Below are positions 1 to 10,768 of a DNA stretch of 64,000 nucleotides, piece by piece. The position numbers were made by a program, and so were the translations under genes. Within the stretch, counting starts at the first letter, position 1. Each line of letters opens with the position of its first letter. The stretch is from Dipteronia dyeriana (lineage: Eukaryota; Streptophyta; Magnoliopsida; Sapindales; Sapindaceae). Location: positions 72,744,452-72,808,451 of the forward strand of contig CM065297.1 in the NCBI GenBank assembly GCA_032871835.1. The letters are read 5' to 3'. A model generated the notes under the pieces. That model worked only from the letters and a program-made list of their open reading frames with translations. It was not told where the DNA came from and searched no databases.

Positions 1-795
1 GGGTCACTCAAGGTAAAGAAAGAAAGGAGCATACAAGATTGTTGCATAATTATATAAGAGCCACATTTATGCAACTCTATTAATAGGAGAGAAACAAGGA
101 GATTTATTTGAAGAATATGTGTGAATCAAAAAGGCTTTGCATACAAGACATGTTGCATTAAGTCCAAAACAATGGTATTTGGCAAAGCAAATGACAAAGG
201 TTTCCAATATAATTCAAACCAATTTCACCATTTGTCATGAGAGAAGCAAAGATATAAAGATTTTATAGATATCAAATTTTATTGGCACTATATCCAACTT
301 TATAAGCTAAACATGGCATGAGCAACTTTGCACCCTACTTGGTTTTTCTGTGAGGATACTCGTATGATAGTAGCCATGTTCAACTAATAAAGAAAGAGAG
401 ACATTGATGCAACATTTTAGTCTCACTAGCTTCTTTTCACATAATATTTTGCATTCAACAATTGCAATCAACAATTCATGCTTTATCATTTTTCATTAGC
501 ATGTCATTAAAGAATCATCATGTCATGGAGATAATTATAGGTAATTCAATATGTACTTCCTATATAGATCTCCTAGTCCAAAAATGCATGTTTGAACATA
601 AATATGACATGGATTGTAATCAAAGCAAAGTTCACACTTATTGAAGAAAATACAATATACTATAGTAAGTGCAACCAGGCTACTCAAGCAATCAATAAAG
701 GAGCATAAACTTTTTAAGAAAAATTTGGATGCAACAAGTATACAATAGCTCTCTTCACTTGAGTTCCCATTTATGGGGACAAAGACCATAACACA
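1..795 (-). other. 3' non-coding region of element 1
   Basis: Between the RNase H stop codon and the left window edge no coding similarity is visible; the short open frames are scattered in all phases. By position this is the long non-coding stretch that Sireviruses carry between pol and the 3' LTR. The 3' LTR itself is not reached. Confidence 0.6.
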
Positions 796-1386
796 TCACT
801 CTATTAAACAAATCCCAATAGATCTACTAAGAGTCTTGAATCGAGTAGCATATAAGGGTTTAGTAAGTAGATCCGCTAGTTGATCATTTGTACCTACATG
901 CTCAAGTACAATACATTTGCTCTTAACTAGTTCTCTAATGAAATGATGACGGATGTCAATATGCTTAGTCCTAGAATGCTGAACCGGATTCTTTGAAATA
1001 TTAATTGCACTCAAGTTATCACAAAAGAGAGTAAGAGTACCTTGATTGAATACATAATTGACAAGCATTTGCTTCATCTAAAGGAGTTGTGTGCATCCAC
1101 TCTCAGCAGCAATGTATTCGGCCTCAGCCGTGGACAAGGAAATCGAATTTTGCTTCTTCCAAAACCAAGAGACAAGGTTGTTCCCAAGGAAAAAGAAGCA
1201 GCCCAATGTACTTTTCCTATCATCATAATTTCCTACCCAATCTGCATCACTAAAGCCTACAAGACTAGCATTAGTGTCAAAAGAGTACCAAATTCCATAG
1301 TTAGATGTCCCATTCACATAACAAATGATTCTCTTAACAGAATAAAGGTGGGACTCCTTAGGATCCGATTGGTACCTAGCACACAC
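796..1386 (-). pseudogene. copia RNase H domain (element 1)
   Basis: This is the C-terminal RNase H of the copia polyprotein, which would degrade the RNA template during reverse transcription. Family motifs are readable: FSDADWVGNYDDRKST near the start, STAEAEYIAA in the middle, then TLFCDNLSAINISKNP and KHIDIRHHFIRE. The frame is broken by a stop at about 1078-1080 where relatives have Trp (element A reads QLLWIKK here). After the stop it runs on to a terminal stop just before 796. The catalytic acidic residues are present, but the copy cannot give a full product. Confidence 0.9.
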
Positions 1387-2348
1387 ACCTACACTATAAG
1401 AGATATCGGGTCTATTGCGGTCAAATAGAGCAAGCTACCAATCATGCCATGATATAAAGTTTGGTCCACACTTTTACCACTAGCATCCTTGCTTAGCTTC
1501 AAAGTGGTACTTATGGGTGTATCACAATGTTTGGCACTTTCAAGGCTAAATTTCTTTACTAGATTTTTGGCATACTTAGCTTGAGATATGAAAATCTCAT
1601 CATCCATTTGCTTAATTTGTAAGCCTAGAAAGTAACTTAGCTCACCAACAAGACTCATCTCAAATTCATGAGACATGACATCAAAAAATTGTTGGACTTT
1701 GGTGTCATTTGTGGAGCCAGAGACTATATCATCAACATAGATTTGAGCTATAAAGAGCTTATCTTTGTCTTTCTTGATGAATAGAGTCTTGTCAACACTA
1801 TCCCTAGTGTAGCCATTGTCTATGAGATATTGGGTGAGACGCTCATACCAAGCCCTTAGTGCTTGTTTTATCCCATATAAAGCTTTGTTGAGGTGATAGA
1901 CATTATTAAGGTGGTGAGGATCCACACCCTTTGGTTTGCTCAACAAACACTTCCTCTTGCAAGAAACCATTGAGGAAGGCACTCTTAACATCCATTTGAT
2001 ATAATTTGAACTTGTGCAAACACAAAATGGATAAATGAAGCCTAATGGACTCAATCCTAGAAACAAGAGCAAATGTCTCTTCAAAGTCAATACCCTCAAT
2101 TTGAGAGTACCCTTGTGATACAAGCCTAGCCTTGTTTCACACAATGTTGCCATCCTCATCGGATTTGTTCCTATATACCCACTTGGTGCCTATCACATTG
2201 GTGTTCTTAGGCCTAGGAACTAGAGTCCAAACCTCATTCCTTTCAAATTGGTTAAGCTCTTCTTACATAGCAAGAACCCAAAATTGATCCTTTAAGGCTT
2301 TATCAACCTTCTTGGGTTCTATTTGAGAGGTGTAACAAGTGTAGCTAA
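1387..2348 (-). pseudogene. copia reverse transcriptase domain (element 1)
   Basis: This is the RT domain of the Ty1/copia polyprotein. The C-terminal two thirds is in one frame and carries ALYGIKQALRAWYERL, the active-site motif IYVDD, and YFLGLQIKQMDDEIFISQ. The N-terminal part (KWVYRNKSDEDG, the [10 protein letters not shown] region, [16 protein letters not shown]) is readable only by changing frame, with at least one stop and one shift at about 1950-2160. It lies between the integrase C-terminus and RNase H as expected. Not functional as it stands. Confidence 0.9.
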
Positions 2349-3491
2349 TTAGATTAGCCATTTGATGCCTAGTCCTAACACCCTCACTAACCTCTCCAAT
2401 GATATCATCTTTGTCATGGAGTTTCCTACCCTGGAAGCAGGTTCTTTTGAGTTCAAGAGAGGAATCCTATCAATAGGTTGTGTTATGTCATCATCAAGGT
2501 TAGTCTTTTCAACATTAGAGACATCAACAACCTTCTCCAAAGGGGAGTCATCAACTAGATCTACCTCCTCCTCATGGTCATTAGATTTGAGCCTAGTATC
2601 ATCAATGACAACATTAGATGATTCCATTACGGTCCTAGTTTTTATATTGAAAACTCTATAGGCTCTACTATTCAAGGCATAGCCAATGAAGATACCCTCA
2701 TCAATCTTAGCATCAAATTTGCCAAGTTGATCATGGTCATTCAAAATATAGCATTTGCTTCCAAAGGTGTGGAAGTAGCTAACATTTGGCTTTCTACCTT
2801 TCCATAACTCATAGGAGGTTTGCCTAGTGTAGGGCCTAAGAAAAAATCTATTTCCTATGTAGCATACCGTATTGACGACTTCGGCCCAATGATTTCTAGG
2901 GACATTGTTGCTAACCAACATCACACGGGCAATTTCTTGAAAAACCCTATTTTTCCTAACAACAACTCCATTTTGTTGAGGTGTCCTAGGGGCCGAAAAC
3001 TCATGAGAAGTGCCTAAACTATTGCAATAGTTTTCAAAATGGGCATTCTCAAATTCCTTCCCATGGTCACTCCTAATTCTTTTGAGGCATTTAATCTTGG
3101 AGTTCATTTCATTTTGAATTTTGGAACAAAGCATTCTAAACTTGTCAAAGGTTTCATATTTTTCTCTAAGAAAATAAGTCCAAGTGTACCTAGAGAAGTC
3201 ATCTACACAAACAAAAATATACCTCTTTCCACCTAAACTCTTGGTTTACATAAGACCTATAAGATCCATGTAGAGAAGCTCTAGAGGTTCCTTGGTGGAT
3301 AAATACTTGCCCTTTTTGTGCATACTTTTTGTTTGCTTCCCTTGTTGGCAAGGTCCACAAACACCATTTACCTTTTTCCCAAGCTTGGGAAGGCCTCGCA
3401 CAACATTGAATTTATCTACGATTCTTAAATCCATATAGTTCATGTGACTAAGTCTTTCGTGCCATAACTCTATTTGTTCATCCTTGGACAT
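2349..3491 (-). pseudogene. copia integrase domain (element 1), catalytic Glu lost
   Basis: This is the integrase of the copia polyprotein. The right end shows the HHCC zinc finger (WHERLSHMNYMDL followed by CGPCQQGKQ), then YMDLIG with the first catalytic Asp. A break occurs at about 3240-3246, then IRSDHGKEFEN supplies the second Asp. The third catalytic position, normally Glu in NGVVERKNR, reads NGVVVRKNR here (around 2966-2984), so the DDE triad is incomplete. The C-terminal part keeps GIFIGYALNSRAYRVFN. The acidic linker toward RT ends near 2349. Confidence 0.9.
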
Positions 3492-3559
3492 ATTGAAGAC
3501 ACACCTCTAGCCTCAAGACAATAGCAATTGTCACTAGATCTCTTACCTTTTAACAAGGT

Positions 3560-4420
3560 TTATCCATTAGGCAGTAGGATAGAACAATCATCTTTCCCAA
3601 ACAGGACAAAAAGTCCTTCATCACTAAGATGTGAAATGCTTATCAGATTGGCTTTTAAACCATCAACATACAAAGCATTGGACAATGAGGGTAATCCGGG
3701 AATGGAAATGGTTCCCTTTCCTTTAACCTTCATTTTAGATCCATTACCAAAGGTGACATTTCCTCCATCCACTATCACAAGAGTTTCAAAGAAACTCTTA
3801 TTTCCAGTCATGTGCCTAGAGCACCCACTATCCAAATACCAAAAATCACAAGAATAAGCTTTCAAGGCAATTTGTACAACATGGCAAAAGTGTTCATCCT
3901 TTCTAATCCACCTAGGTACAATATTTTTCTTCCTAGTAGTCAATGGTACATTGGCCCTAAGTGTCCTAGGATCATGCAAAGTTGTTTCATTGTTCCTAGT
4001 GACATGCATCATGGCTCTAGATGTCCTAGGATCATGCAAAAGTGTTCCATTTTTCCTAGTGACATGCATCATGGCTCTAGCCTTTTTCTTCTCTATCATG
4101 CTTTCAATTCTACAAAATTTGATATATCTAAAGCAATTTGGTCTAATATGACTATCAATACCACAAAAATGACATATGGGAATAAAGTTAGGAATCATAC
4201 CATATCCTTGAGGATGCATTTGAGCCTTCCCATGTCTTTGTGGTTGTCTTGATTGTTGATGAGGAGCTTTCCTTCTTTGTTGTTGAGAAAGATTTGATTG
4301 CTTCCTTGGTTGAGCTTGCATGATAGGTATCTTCCCTTTATGAGCTTTTGGTTTAGGGAAGTTAGCTTGAGGAGCCCTTATAGGATGGGCATGAGGTAGG
4401 CTTTTTGGTACCACCTTCAC
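3560..4420 (-). pseudogene. copia zinc knuckle and aspartic protease region (element 1)
   Basis: This 286-codon open frame spans the gag/pol boundary. The N-terminal part is basic and Gln/Pro-rich. A CX2CX4HX4C knuckle (CHFCGIDSHIRPNC) follows at about residues 84-97. The protease motif WYLDSGCSRHMTG lies at about residues 196-208; DSG holds the single catalytic Asp of copia proteases, which act as dimers cleaving the polyprotein. After it comes FGNGSKMKVKGKGTI and NALYVDGLKANLISISHL, typical of the stretch before the pre-integrase domain. A 20-residue tandem duplication sits between knuckle and protease. Confidence 0.88.
3957..4076 (-). repeat. 60-bp tandem duplication in element 1 pol
   Basis: Two adjacent 60-bp units (3957-4016 and 4017-4076) differ at only a few bases. 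Because 60 is a multiple of three, the frame survives and the protein carries two copies of a unit beginning RAMMHVTR and ending HDPRT. A partial third unit is visible to the left. Confidence 0.85.
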
Positions 4421-5987
4421 TTGAGCACTACTTGAACACTCTCCTAGGTCAAGTTTTTTTCTTGGTTATTGATGAGAAGAGGACCCAATAAAGTTCATGC
4501 TTCTTACAAAAATGGTCTTGCTTGGTGTGGAGGACACCTTGTCATCTTAAAACCCAAGCCCCCTGTTGTCACTTGGCCTCTTTCCAACATCTAGCATATG
4601 GTTAAGTTTTTTGGTGCTAGAGTTCATCTTGCCCAACAACTCTCTAGCATCTTTAAGCTCTTTCTTCAACCCTTCTTCACTCCTCTAAGATCTCACCAAC
4701 TCTTCATTTAGTTGGTCAACTTGAGTTGAGAGGTCTAGGTTTTCTTCTTTAAATCTCTTGATTTCATTCTTGTTCTTCAACCTTGAACTCTCAAACTTAA
4801 CCATGTAGTCCTTGAGATCAATCATATCCACACTTCCATTTGTGGATTGTGATGAAGATCTATCATCACTTGAGTAGTTTTCCTCTTGACTTTCATTCTC
4901 TTCTTCACTAGCATCTTTAGTCCTAAGAGAGGATGTAAATGCTATGAAATTAGTCATGAGTTCTTCATCATCCGAAGACTCATCTCCTTCATTAGAGTTA
5001 TCACTTTCACTCCATGTGGCAGCCATTACTTTTCCTTTTCTCTTGACCTTGTGATTTGCACATTCCGGGGCAAAGTGACCTATCCCACCACATTCATTTC
5101 ATTGAACTCCTTTCTTCTCGGTCTTTTCTTGCCTAGGCTCAAACTTTTTAAAGGGAGCCTTTTACTTCAAGTCTTGACCCTTGGATCCAAAACCATTTCT
5201 TCTCGGACTTGTACGATTTCTTGAACTTCTTCATTAGCAAGGCCATCTATTCATCCAAGTCATCGCTTTCCTCCTTCTCAACTTTGGAGGCTTTCAAAGC
5301 AATATCTTTTTACTTTTTTAATGGTGTGGGGTTAGGACATTTCCAAGATTTATTAGCTAGAAATCTCCCAAACACCTCACTTGGCTTTATTTCCTTGTAA
5401 CCACTATTCTCTTCTTAAGCTGTCACCTTAGACTCAAATTTATCGGGTAGAGATCTCATAATCTTCTGCTTGATCTTCCTATCCGAATAAGGATCACCAA
5501 GTTGATGACTTTGGTTCACAATGTCCATCAACCTCTCTTCAAAGTCATTGAAGCACTCATTCTCATCCATCTTGAGCAATTCAAATTGTGTTTAGAGAAC
5601 TTGACGCTTCGACTCCTTAACCATATCGGTTCCCTCATGTGCAACTTCTAGGATATCCCATGTCTCCTTAGCTATCCTAGTATTTTGAACCAACTTGTAC
5701 TGGCTCTCATCCATTGCACATAGGATGGCATGTATTGCCTTCATATTCCACTTCGATGCCTCAAACTCTTGTGAATTCCATTATGCCTTTGGCTTGAGTA
5801 CATCATCTCCTCCATCTGCAGGATTCATCATGGGTGAAGTGTAGCCATCTTTAACCGCCATCCATGCCCTGTCATAAATTTGGCAAATATACGACTCCAT
5901 CTTGCCTTTCCAAGAGGCATAATTTAATCCGGTGAGAAATGGAGGTCTAGGGCTACAAGCTCCCTCGTTGCCACCGTTTCCACTCAT
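4421..5987 (-). pseudogene. Sirevirus gag (element 1)
   Basis: This encodes the nucleocapsid/capsid precursor. The start MSGNGGNEG with PPFLTGLNYASWKGKMESYI at 5987 is the usual Sirevirus gag opening. The body, including LDEMALL-like and KKFKK stretches, is readable down to about 4440 with several stops and shifts. A zinc knuckle at about 5060-5105 has the spacing CX2CX4HX4C, but its first Cys codon is now TGA. After it comes an open stretch (4685-5026) rich in Ser, Asp and Glu, then a predicted coiled coil (LKNKNEIKRFKEENLDLSTQ). The start lies about 110 bp from the primer site, as expected for the first gene. Confidence 0.85.
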
Positions 5988-6098
5988 TGTGTTTAATGAA
6001 TGAATGATATGAATTCAAATGTATGAATGATCAATACACACATAAAATGCAACACACACCAAAATGAGCAAGGATCACCTATGTATGTCTAAGAACCT

Positions 6099-6110
6099 GC
6101 TCTGATACCA
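6099..6110 (-). promoter_or_regulatory. primer binding site, tRNA-iMet type (element 1)
   Basis: Read on the minus strand the site is TGGTATCAGAGC, two bases after the LTR end (TTTCA-AT). This is the standard plant copia primer site complementary to the 3' end of initiator methionine tRNA, and it fixes the LTR edge at 6113. Confidence 0.92.
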
Positions 6111-6112
6111 AT

Positions 6113-7371
6113 TGAAACAAATATTATGGTGTGTAATATATTAATCTAGAGGGGGGTGAATAGATTTTAAACAAATTTACCCAATTTTCGTTAAAGGTCA
6201 AGTTTAAAAAAATGCCCCTAGCTAATTACAACAAAATCACAAGTGTAAAGATTGCTGAAATATTAAAGACACTTGAGATATACGTGGAGTGCGCCACATT
6301 AGAACCTCGAATCCACTAATGGCAAAGGAATTACAACCTAATCCAGATTTAATCCACTACCACTACCTAATCCCGGTATAAGTGAACCTAGTCCATCTTG
6401 CTTACGATTTAAGCTACCTACTCCCGAAAGCTACACAAGTCTTACTTCTCAATGAAGAGATAAAATGTCCTAAGTGAATATATGATGATATTCAATGAAA
6501 AAACAAGGCTAGGAAACCCTATATGCTTATCTAGGATAATGAGATGACAATTAATGCAATCCTAGATATCATGAGCTAAATGACATGTTCAAGAAGCTTA
6601 GCTAAACATAGATCAAAAAAATCTATAAAGCTATTCTGAACTCTTACATGACCTTAAACCAAAGATTTATATATATATATATATATGAGATAAAAACAAA
6701 GTGAGGTCGTTTTGGAAAAAACATTCCAGCTTCCTCTGTGTGCCTTGGTGACATGCGCTGGTCGAGTAGCGCACCACCAGTGCACAACCTAATTTTACAA
6801 TAGGCACTGGACGAGTGGCTCATCCCAGTGGCGAAACACATGAGCAAATCCTCTGGAATGTTTGCACTGGTGAGTTTGCGCTAGTCGAGTAGCGCATCAC
6901 CAGCACACACCCACTTTTTTCAACTGTGCGTAGGTGCAACAGTGTAGCTCTGTGGCGCAACACATGCGACGATCCACTGGAATGTTGCGTTGGTGAGGTG
7001 CGCTGGTTGAGTAGCGCAAACCCTATTTTCAACACTCAAACAAACAAAATCAATAAGTTCAAGAGTGATGAAAAATGCATCCTATTCTAATGCCTAGCAT
7101 GACATAAACCTTTGATTACAAGAAGCAAATAAATCAACAAGAGTCATTTAAATCAAAATGCACACAAGAATAAACACACAAATTATATGAATAAGAGTTA
7201 TGCATGAATGTGTGAGTATGTGCAACTATCTCTTCAAAGCAAGTAAGCACAAGAATTTTACCTTCGGTGCTTCTCCTCTTGAGGTCTTGAGAGCCTAAGC
7301 TACCCTTACATAAACCCCAAAATTGTGATTTTGTTCACGAAATAAGCCAATAAATAAATGAGGACTTTACA
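6113..7371 (-). repeat. 5' LTR of element 1
   Basis: The LTR runs (minus strand) from TGTAAAGTCCTC at 7371 to CCATAATATTTGTTTCA at 6113. The outer edge is set by resemblance of its first 40-50 bases to the LTR start at 32058 (both continue into ATTGGCTTATTTC) and by the point where leader sequence of element E resumes. Length is about 1.26 kb. It contains the CCTCTAGATTAATATATT end region and a GC-rich minisatellite. The other LTR is not in view, so the outer edge is inferred. Confidence 0.72.
6720..7025 (-). repeat. degenerate ~140-bp GC-rich tandem repeats inside the LTR
   Basis: Three units share the order CACTGGAATG..., GGTGAG, GCGCTGGTCGAGTAGCGCA, starting near 6722, 6852 and 6972. They are far richer in GC than the surrounding LTR, and each holds inverted GCGC-type arms. 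They lie in the middle of the LTR, upstream of the end region. Confidence 0.65.
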
Positions 7372-8618
7372 TGGATATTTATGTGTTTTATATGTGGTTT
7401 GTTGTTGCTCAATTTTGGTCCTAAAATTTCAATGTATTTTTGTTTTGGGATTGTAACAAGAAGGGTGACCTATTATTACCATAATTTCCTTCTTGGTAGG
7501 TGCTAAATTTTATTTTTATTTTGCTATTGTAATAAAAATACTGCACTATATTGTAATAAATAAATAAAAAACAGCAGTATTTTTTTATTTAAAATTCTTC
7601 TGAATTATATTCAAATATCAAAGACTCGAAGGTTTGAATTGGAAGCAACCGGAACAAGTTTGGGGCCATGCAAGCCATAGCAACAAACATGCCTGCAAAG
7701 AGCACGCGGCCATGATTGTTGTGGCATGGGCTGCGCACGGCAGCCCTATGGAAGCCATGGGCTGCGCATTGCAGCCCTTTATGGGGTTGCGGCATGCACA
7801 CGCCCATGGAAGGGAGCCAAGGGTGCGCACGCCCATGGGAGGCAGCCGAGGGACTCCAAACAACGAAGGTCGCGTGAAGACTTGTTCGCCAAGAAATGAG
7901 TTTTTTTTTTGTATTCCAAGACATGTAATTTACTTGCTTTTCTAGGATGGACCAAAATTGTAGCTAGTTATATACTTGTAAATATTGCAATGTTTGTCAT
8001 TGTTTGATAACATGTCATACAGAATAGGAGTGACACTCAATGGACTTGAATTGAATGGTTTAGGTATCTAATTGGCATCTAGATTACTTGAATTGAATGG
8101 TTTAGGAATTCAATCACAGACCTTAAACAATTGAGTGGGAGAAGGTGTTTTGGAACACCTACGGCCTCCAAGTTTAGTTGAGCTTTATGTTTCATGTAAT
8201 AAAATCCCAAGAGGTATTCATGAATGGAATATAGCAAGATACTTCCTTACAAGGATAGACTAGACAATTTTCCCAAACGATATCTACTCCCAAATGAGGG
8301 ATATTCGTGAGGGATTATATTGAAGGTCGTTAACTTGGTAACACACTCAATGTAATTTTATTAATATCCTCCCAATAGTTCTTGTTAATAAAATTGTAAG
8401 GCTAAAATTGAAAACGTTGGTTGTTATGTTAACAATTAGGTAGGACCTAGTCTAACTAGTAAATGGTGCGAACTCCCAATGGAGGCTTGACATTTATGGG
8501 TGTTGGATCATCGTTGAATTTTACGATTGAATTATTTTATTTATAATTCAAGATAAATATTCAAAAGTGCTATATCATGATTATTTACTTATATAATTTT
8601 TGTTATTAAAAAGAAATC
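7372..8618 (+). other. leader (5' untranslated region) of element E with GC-rich block
   Basis: The stretch matches, in reverse, the leader of element B (about 60205-61395), including TTGTTGCTCAATTTT, the GGGATTGTAACAAGAA stretch, and the piece ending ATCATCGTTGAATTTTACG just before gag. From about 7650 to 7900 it is strongly GC-rich with several inverted motifs (CCATGG, GCGCAC, GGCTGCGC). The long open frames here on both strands are a by-product of that composition. A leader of more than 1.2 kb is long and may hold packaging or dimerisation structure; that is inference. Confidence 0.7.
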
Positions 8619-9212
8619 ATGACCCTATCCTTAATCAACATCCTAAGAGATAATACTTAAACTGATGAAAATTATGTCACATGGAAAAGGAATATTGGGT
8701 TGTTGTTGCAAGCTAAAAAGTATAAGTTCATTATGTATGCTCCCAAACCACCTACTCCTAGTAATGAATCTACTCAGGAGCAAAGAGATGCGTATCGACA
8801 GTGGGAGTCTTCACATGAGATGGCTAAATGTTACATTATGGCCACCATCTCCGATGTGTTGCAATAGCAACTTGAAGGAATGGAGACTGTTGCCGATATA
8901 ATGATGTCTCTAGAGGTGATGTTTGCTATGAGGTATAGGATGACTAAGAGAGAGGCAGTGATTACTTTCATGAATCTTAGGATGAAACCTGGACAGGCTA
9001 TGAAAGATCACATGATGAAAGTCATAGCACATCTCCACATTGCTGAACTGAATGGTGCTGAGATAGATGGTGAGACAAAAATTGACATGATTGTCAACTC
9101 ACAATCGGATTCCTTTGATCAGTTCAAGTTGGACAACACCTTGAACAATAAGGAAAACATCTTGCAAGGCCTGATGCAAAATGATCAAAGCATAAAGAAA
9201 ATCCTTATGTAA
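8619..9212 (+). pseudogene. copia gag (UBN2-type) of element E
   Basis: The capsid region of a copia gag is readable in one frame from ATG at 8619 to 9212, with only two internal stops (TAA at 8658 and TAG at 8865). Recognisable blocks are NYVTWKRNIGLLLQAKKY, the YRQWESSHEMAKCYI helix, MTKREAVITFMNLRMKPGQ, and MMKVIAHLHIAELNGAEIDG. These are diagnostic of the plant copia UBN2/Retrotran_gag family. The usual basic tail and zinc knuckle are missing: 130 bp later the sequence is already past the protease. Element B has the same loss. Confidence 0.88.
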
Positions 9213-9343
9213 GGTAAGGGTTAAGAGATTCATAAGGTTAGTAAAGTTGCTTCTGTTAAGACCCGTAAGAAGGTCAAGAAACAACAGAAGAAAAAGCAAA
9301 TTGGGCCTAACCAGAAGAGGTTATCGAGAAAGGAAAAGACTGA

Positions 9344-10278
9344 ATGAGAATGAATTCATCTTGCAATGGGGCGTTTGATTCTAATAGGCATTTAGTTTTA
9401 ATAAATGTTTATTATGTACCACAATTCAAGAGGAATTTAATTTCGGTCTCTTGTCTAAATAAATTTGGATATTCGGTTACTTTTAATAATGGTTTTATTA
9501 TTAGTCAGAATAAAAAATTTGCTTGTTAAGGTACATTGGAAAACAATTTATTCTACTTGCATAGAAATATCTCTAACTTGTTAGACACAGATTCAACAAA
9601 ACCTAATCATAATAGAGTAAAATTATCAAAAGATGAAACCTACCTATGGCATTTGCACCTAGGTCATATTAACCGTAATAGGATCAAAAGATTGGTTAGT
9701 AATGGACCTTTAAGTGACTTAAAGGTTAATGATCTACCAGCTTATGAATCTTGTTTGGAAGGTATGATGACCAAAAGGTCATTCACGACCAAAGGTATAA
9801 GAGCCACTGAATGTTTAGAATTGATACACACTGATGTGTGTGGTCTTATGAGAATTCAAGCTAAAGGTGGATATGTGTACTTCATCACTTTCACGGATGA
9901 TTACTCAAGATTTGGCTATGTGTATCTCATGAGACATAAGTCGGATGCTTTTGACATATTCAAAGCATTTAAAGTTGAAGTAGAAAATTAGCTTGAGAAA
10001 CACATAAAAATGTTGAGTTCTAATCATGGTGGAGAATATCTATCTGGTGAGTTTCAACATTATCTTATTGATAATGGGATTATTTCTCAATTTTCTGCAC
10101 CAAGTACACCTCAACAAAATGGGGTGGCAGAAATGAGAAATAGAACTCTTTTGGACATGGTTAGGTCTATGCTGAGTTATTCAACACTCCCTAATTCTTT
10201 TTGGTGATATGCTTCACAAACCGCTATGTACATTCTAAACGATGTACCATCTAGGTCGGTTCCTAAACACCGCATGAG
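9344..10278 (+). pseudogene. copia pre-integrase and integrase core (element E)
   Basis: One continuous frame with three in-frame stops (near 9527, 9989 and 10205). It opens with the post-protease block VYYVPQFKRNLISVSCLN. It continues with the HHCC finger (LWHLHLGHINRNRIKRL and then YESCLEGMMTKR, where the second Cys of the pair is missing) and the catalytic core. The first Asp is in HTDVCG. The second, normally SDRGGEY, is Asn in SNHGGEY. The Glu is kept in NGVAEMRNRTLLDMVRSML. The frame stops being recognisable after YILNDVPSRSVPKH, where the integrase C-terminus and RT are deleted. Two catalytic-site defects make it inactive. Confidence 0.88.
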
Positions 10279-10329
10279 TTAATCTCTATTCGTACAAGGA
10301 AGCAATGGAAGACATTGATTGTCATCAAT

Positions 10330-10753
10330 ATCTATGTTTACCATTGGAGGAGAGGCAGTCATATGAAGGAGTATCAAGCAATATTGTATTGCTGATTCCA
10401 CCGTGGAAGTCGAGTATGTTGCCATATGCGAGACTGTAAAAGAGGCTGTATGGCTCCGCCAATTCTTGATTAACTTGGAAGTGGTTCCTGATGCGAATAA
10501 GCAGATCACTATCTATTGTGACAATAGTGGAGCAGTGGCTAATTCGAGAGAACCAAGAAGTCATAAGAAAGGAAAACATATTGAAAGAAAGTATCACCTT
10601 CTGAGGGAAAATTGTGCACAGGGGTGACGTGACGATTACTAAGATCGCGTCAGTAGATAATCTAGCTAATACCTTTACAAAGGCTCTTCCTTAAAAGAGT
10701 TTTGGTGGTCATCTAGAGAGCATGGGGATGAAAGATATGATGCATTTTCTATA
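10330..10753 (+). pseudogene. copia RNase H C-terminal half (element E)
   Basis: Right after the deletion the frame resumes inside RNase H: STVEVEYVAICETVKEAVWLRQFLINLEV, then ITIYCDNSGAVANSREP and KHIERKYHLLRE. The catalytic AEAEY-type block reads VEVEY. A shift at about 10612 moves the last part (GDVTITKIASVDNLANTFTKALP) to another frame; it ends with MHFL and a stop at 10751-10753. The RT active site YVDD is nowhere between the integrase and this block. Confidence 0.85.
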
Positions 10754-10768
10754 AAGCAAGTGGGAGTT
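10754..10768 (+). promoter_or_regulatory. polypurine tract (element E)
   Basis: AAGCAAGTGGGAGTT directly precedes the LTR start TGTTGGG. This is the plus-strand DNA priming site; the matching tract of element B reads AACTAGTGGGAGAT on the minus strand. Confidence 0.85.

Larger units (their letters stand above)
1..7371 (-). mobile_element. Sirevirus-type Ty1/copia element 1 (3' end off window)
   Basis: On the minus strand the order is 5' LTR (6113-7371), primer site (6099-6110), gag, protease, integrase, RT, RNase H and a 3' non-coding stretch running off the left edge. This is the Ty1/copia order (integrase before RT). The LTR end carries the CACCCCCCTCTAG run usual in SIRE/Maximus-type elements. 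Every domain has stops or frameshifts, so it is a dead copy. The right edge abuts leader sequence of element E, implying insertion into E; the matching 3' LTR should lie left of the window. Confidence 0.9.

Noticed and set aside
7589..7945. Long overlapping open frames on both strands in a GC-rich stretch, repeated at 60897-61212.
   Set aside because: GC-rich composition with few stops explains them; they lie in a retroelement leader and the two copies do not conserve one frame.
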